Assembly (NCBI RefSeq): GCF_018130765.1
Contig: NZ_JAFCJZ010000002.1
Location: 310,001-374,000 of the forward strand
Length of the DNA stretch: 64,000 bases
Source of the DNA: Bradyrhizobium iriomotense
GTDB lineage: Bacteria > Pseudomonadota > Alphaproteobacteria > Rhizobiales > Xanthobacteraceae
Direction of reading: 5' to 3'
A model generated the notes under the pieces. The model saw nothing but the letters and a program-made list of their open reading frames with translations, ran no database searches and was not told where the DNA came from. Within the stretch, counting starts at the first letter, position 1, and each line of letters starts with the position of its first letter. The translations under genes and the position numbers were made by a program. Below, piece by piece: positions 61,225 to 64,000 of this stretch.

Positions 61225-62004
61225 ATGGACAAAATTCTCGAAGCCGCAAAGGCAATCGCGCTGGCGCGCCGCAACCATGCGCCGCTTGCAGCCCTCGAGG
61301 TTCCACCGGCTGACGAGGCCGAGGGCTATCAGGTCCAGCGTGCGCTGCACGATCTGCTGCTGCCGCATCTCGGGCCGCTCGTCGGCTACAAGATCGGCTG
61401 CACCAGCCAGGTGATGCAGGAGTACATCGGCATCCCGCATCCGTGCGGCGGCGGCGTGTTCCAGAAGGGCGTGTATGAGAGCGGTGCGAAGCTCTCGGCC
61501 TCCAAATATGTCCGCGTCGGCGTCGAATGCGAGATCGCGGTGCGGCTCAAGCGTGATCTTGCCGCCGGCGAGGCGCCGTTCACGGCCGAATGGGTCGAGG
61601 AGGCGGTCGAGTCCTATAATCCCGCGATCGAGATCGTCGACGACCGCTACGTGAAATGGGAGACGATGGGCGCGCCGACGCTGATCGCCGACGATTTCTT
61701 CGCAGCCGGCTGCGTGCTCGGGCCGTCCGTGCCGCGCTCGTCGGTGCCGGACCTGAAATCGGTCAAGGGCCGCGCCATCGTCAATGGCGAGGAGGTCAGC
61801 CACGGCACCGGTGCCGACGTGCTCGGCCATCCGCACAATGCCCTCGCCTGGCTCGCCAACCATCTCGCCGCGGAAGGCAAGGGACTGCATGCGGGGCAGC
61901 TCGTTTTGACGGGGAGCCTCGTGAAGACGCTGTGGCTGAAGGCCGGCGACAAGGTGCGGATGGAGCTGGACGGTCTTGGCGTGGTGGAGGCGGAGTTTAA
62001 GTGA
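61225..62004 (+). CDS. 2-keto-4-pentenoate hydratase-like enzyme (FAH superfamily)
   Basis: A 259-residue protein of the hydratase/decarboxylase branch of the fumarylacetoacetate hydrolase superfamily (MhpD-like). Recognisable are VGYKIGCTSQVMQEYIGI, VECEIAVRL (metal-ligand glutamates), an AIEIVDDRY segment and GHPHNALAWLANHLAAEGKG followed by VLTGSLVKT. These enzymes add water to or decarboxylate 2-hydroxy-dienoates in aromatic ring-cleavage pathways. No other ring-cleavage genes are near, so the substrate is open. The ATG follows AGCGTGGGAGGCGG. Confidence 0.9.
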   Translation: MDKILEAAKAIALARRNHAPLAALEVPPADEAEGYQVQRALHDLLLPHLGPLVGYKIGCTSQVMQEYIGIPHPCGGGVFQKGVYESGAKLSASKYVRVGVECEIAVRLKRDLAAGEAPFTAEWVEEAVESYNPAIEIVDDRYVKWETMGAPTLIADDFFAAGCVLGPSVPRSSVPDLKSVKGRAIVNGEEVSHGTGADVLGHPHNALAWLANHLAAEGKGLHAGQLVLTGSLVKTLWLKAGDKVRMELDGLGVVEAEFK

Positions 62005-62014
62005 GTTCTCGCCG

Positions 62015-62158
62015 CTCTCGTGCCCCGGACGCAGCGCAGCGCCTCTTTGGCGGTGCGCTGCAGAGCCGGGGCCCATGCGGCAGCGTGTTCGGCGACTTCC
62101 TGGGTCCCGGCTCTGCGCCGCAACGCTGACGCATTGCGCCGCGTCCGGGACACGAGAG
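62015..62158. repeat. Bradyrhizobium-type palindromic repeat
   Basis: A 144-bp element with inverted outer arms (CTCTCGTGCCCCGGACGC ... GCGTCCGGGACACGAGAG) and inner arms around AGCCGGGGCCCATG and GGGTCCCGGCTCTGCG. I recognise the pattern as a repeat frequent between Bradyrhizobium genes. It sits 10 bp after the hydratase stop and may terminate transcription. Confidence 0.7.
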
Positions 62159-62310
62159 TGTGTGGCCGCAACGTTGCCAAAATGTCGCGAGCCTCTTTCG
62201 CTATGTGCAGTTTCTGAATTTCAGACGCGGCGCATCTTGCGCCCGCCGGCGATCGGGTATATGAGCCCCGTCCCATTCAACCTGCGCGTTCAACAATGAG
62301 GAGACCAGCC

Positions 62311-62448
62311 GTGAACAGTCTGTGGCGATCGACACGCTCCGTGCCGACGCTCTCAGTGCGTCCGGCTGACAGTCATCCAATCATGTTGAACGACAATGGC
62401 ACATTCATTGATTCAGCGCCGGCGGGAGGCCGAGCGCGCGCGGGTTGA
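62311..62448 (+). CDS. Possible leader peptide before PcfJ-like gene
   Basis: A 45-codon frame from GTG 62311 with an excellent GAGGAG site 8 bp upstream. It ends 53 bp inside the PcfJ-like gene, whose own ATG lacks a good ribosome site. This could be translational coupling through a short leader, or the ribosome site may reflect an older start. Low confidence. Confidence 0.3.
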   Translation: MNSLWRSTRSVPTLSVRPADSHPIMLNDNGTFIDSAPAGGRARAG

Positions 62449-63556
62449 AGCCTACGAGCTGTCGCTGCGGCATGTGTCGCAGCGGACGCGTCCTCCACCG
62501 GATTTCGAGACCGCGATCTACGAGGCCAGGCGTGGCTTCGAGGCGGACGTCGTGCGCGACGCCCAGGCCTGGAAGCCGCGGATGAAGACTCGCGATGCCG
62601 CGCGTCTTCGTCTTGCTGCGGCCCGCTATCTCTTCGCGCGTTATCCCGTCGCGGAACATCTGGAGCAGATCTGGATCGACGGCGCGGGACTGGGCGCAGA
62701 CGAGATCCGTTTGCGCAAGCGCTGGTACGTCGTGGCGGCCGGTGGTGGTTCGCTCTACGGCGCCGGTGCGAGCGAATGGCTGTCTCGCAAGGAGGTCCAT
62801 GCGTTCCTCAATCCCTTGGGGAAGGTCGGCTTCGAGGCTGCGATCTGGCAGGCGATTGCGCGATCCTATGCAAACGATCCCGGCGTTGCGATGCAGATCG
62901 CGCGCACCAGGATCACGCAGACGCCCCGTGCCGAGCATGGCTTCTGGCGCGAGGTGGTGCGCTTCTTCTGCGCGCATCCAACCACGGTCGAGGAGATGGA
63001 CGATCTCCACGATTACCTCGCCGCGTGCTATCGGCGTGATCGCAAGTTCAGCCTCAAGGGGCGCTCGCTGGTCTCGCTCGGCCGGCAGATGCGCGAATGG
63101 CATCGCGATCTCGATGCGATCGCTCGCATCGAGGCTGCGCGCCGTCGCGCGGAGGCTGCGCGGAACCGTGCGCGTGGGCTGGCAGTGGAGCCCGTCGACG
63201 AGGCCTGGCGAGGTGCAGCGATCGCGGACTGGTCATGGACTACGTCGTCCAAGGACCGGGCCAAGCGTGAGGAGTATGTCGTGGTCCAGCTGCGGACCGC
63301 GGACGATCTCGTGGCCGAGACGCGCGGCATGCGTCACTGCGTCGCCAGCTACGCGACAAAGTGCATTGCCGGGCATGCGTCGATCTGGTCGCTCCGCCGC
63401 CGTGCTGGGGGCAGTGTGCAGCGGCTGCTGACCATCGAACTGGATCGCCGTTCCCGGGCGGTTCAGGTTCGCGGGTTTGCAAACCGTCCGCCGCTCGCCG
63501 AGGAGTGCAAGATCCTCGAGCGGTGGGCGCAAGCACGCGGGATCATGCTGCTCTAA
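62396..63556 (+). CDS. PcfJ-like protein
   Basis: A 386-residue protein. The C-terminal 120 residues match the PcfJ-like domain first described on conjugative plasmids: LVAETRGMRHCVASYATKCI, GHASIWSLRR, LLTIELDRRSRAVQVRGFAN, and a final helix ECKILERWAQARGI. The first 250 residues are helical and Arg-rich. The cellular role is not established; homologues occur on chromosomes, plasmids and phages. It lies outside the transposon and converges on flgH. Confidence 0.8.
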   Translation: MAHSLIQRRREAERARVEAYELSLRHVSQRTRPPPDFETAIYEARRGFEADVVRDAQAWKPRMKTRDAARLRLAAARYLFARYPVAEHLEQIWIDGAGLGADEIRLRKRWYVVAAGGGSLYGAGASEWLSRKEVHAFLNPLGKVGFEAAIWQAIARSYANDPGVAMQIARTRITQTPRAEHGFWREVVRFFCAHPTTVEEMDDLHDYLAACYRRDRKFSLKGRSLVSLGRQMREWHRDLDAIARIEAARRRAEAARNRARGLAVEPVDEAWRGAAIADWSWTTSSKDRAKREEYVVVQLRTADDLVAETRGMRHCVASYATKCIAGHASIWSLRRRAGGSVQRLLTIELDRRSRAVQVRGFANRPPLAEECKILERWAQARGIMLL

Positions 63557-63559
63557 AAA

Positions 63560-63627
63560 GCCTGCGCCGCTACGGCGGCGCAGGCAAAATACATGCGGCC
63601 CTCGCCAGGGGAGCTAGCGAGGGCCGC
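63560..63627 (-). terminator. Double hairpin terminator of flgH
   Basis: Read from flgH on the minus strand, an 11-bp stem (GCGGCCCTCGC / GCGAGGGCCGC at 63595-63627) is followed by a second perfect 11-bp stem with a 4-nt loop (63560-63585) and then TTTTT. The second hairpin is the better terminator. It also lies just past the PcfJ-like stop. Confidence 0.82.
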
Positions 63628-63687
63628 GTAGTACACCGTCGTTCGCGCCTAGGTTCGCGAACACGATGTGGGAGCTCTTAAAGAAGC

Positions 63688-64000
63688 TTAGAAGGGTAGC
63701 AGCACGTCCATGACCTGCTGGCCGTAGCGCGGCTGCTGCACGTCCATGATCTGGCCGCGGCCGCCATAGGCGATGCGGGCCTGGGCGATCTTGCTGGAGT
63801 CGATGGTGTTGTCGCTCTGGATGTCCTCGGGACGGACGATGCCGGCGACGACCAGCTCGCGGATCTCGTAGTTGACGCGGATTTCCTGCTTGCCTTCGAC
63901 GACGAGGTTGCCGTTCGGCAGCACCTGAGTGACGACCGCCGCGACATTGGTCTGCAAGGCTTCCTGGCGCTGGACCGAGCCCTTGCCGTCGGCGGAGGAC
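63688..64000 (-). CDS. flgH: Flagellar L-ring protein FlgH (3' part)
   Basis: The C-terminal 104 residues of FlgH, the outer-membrane lipoprotein forming the L-ring. The segment [20 protein letters not shown] leads into [20 protein letters not shown], then [20 protein letters not shown] and [20 protein letters not shown], typical of the family. The 5' end, including the lipobox signal peptide, lies beyond the window. It shows that flagellar genes continue on the right side, so the transposon interrupts a flagellar neighbourhood. Confidence 0.95.
   Translation of the reverse strand, partial: SSADGKGSVQRQEALQTNVAAVVTQVLPNGNLVVEGKQEIRVNYEIRELVVAGIVRPEDIQSDNTIDSSKIAQARIAYGGRGQIMDVQQPRYGQQVMDVLLPF

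Overview
This window looks like an alphaproteobacterial chromosome of the Bradyrhizobium type. It is GC-rich, and it carries FlaF, FliX, a FlgJ/CheL-type rod-binding protein, CtrA-type TTAA-N7-TTAA boxes, a GTTC-N7-GTTC LexA box and long palindromic intergenic repeats of the kind common in Bradyrhizobium. No database search was possible. Family names come from motifs read in the translations.

Layout. (1) Positions 1-8520 are core flagellar chromosome: two tandem flagellins (the first cut by the window edge), flaF, a small unknown gene, then FlaG-like, FlgN-like, FlgJ-like and flgI on the minus strand, fliX, a divergent HxlR regulator/oxidoreductase pair, and dksA with its terminator. (2) Positions 8530-59366 are one mobile element of about 50.8 kb. 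(3) Positions 59372-64000 return to chromosome: a second HxlR regulator/reductase pair, a hydratase, a PcfJ-like protein and the 3' part of flgH on the minus strand.

The central result is that the 50.8 kb block is a Tn7-like transposon whose edges can be read to the base. It encodes TnsA (41111-41860), TnsB (41884-44241), TnsC (44238-45293) and a long TniQ/TnsD-type protein (45299-47668). Its ends are 27-bp imperfect inverted repeats (22 of 27 match) at 8530-8556 and 59340-59366, followed inward by further copies of a TnsB-site-like motif. Identical 5-bp duplications (TTTTG) flank the ends at 8525-8529 and 59367-59371. The insertion lies 31-35 bp past the dksA stop codon, in the T-tract of its terminator, so dksA is left intact. 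This geometry resembles Tn7 downstream of glmS and suggests that dksA is the attachment gene of this element.

The cargo is dominated by nucleic-acid-processing and defence-like genes. These are an SF2 helicase fused to a nuclease-like domain; a 1731-residue DUF4011-helicase-Vsr-like protein; an AddA/AddB-like helicase-nuclease pair; a minus-strand block with an SRAP (HMCES/YedK) peptidase preceded by a LexA box and divergent from Ku; and a Dna2-like nuclease-helicase translationally coupled to a DUF1156 DNA methylase. There is also an operon with a metallophosphoesterase and a soluble FtsH-like AAA+ zinc protease, an unknown gene convergent with a HEPN-like gene, and a 2.8-kilo-residue Rhs/SpvB-type polymorphic toxin with a coupled putative immunity gene next to the right end. 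A partial duplication of the left-end region, several gene remnants and a hairpin-rich 843-bp gene-free stretch before the tns operon suggest repeated acquisition of material.
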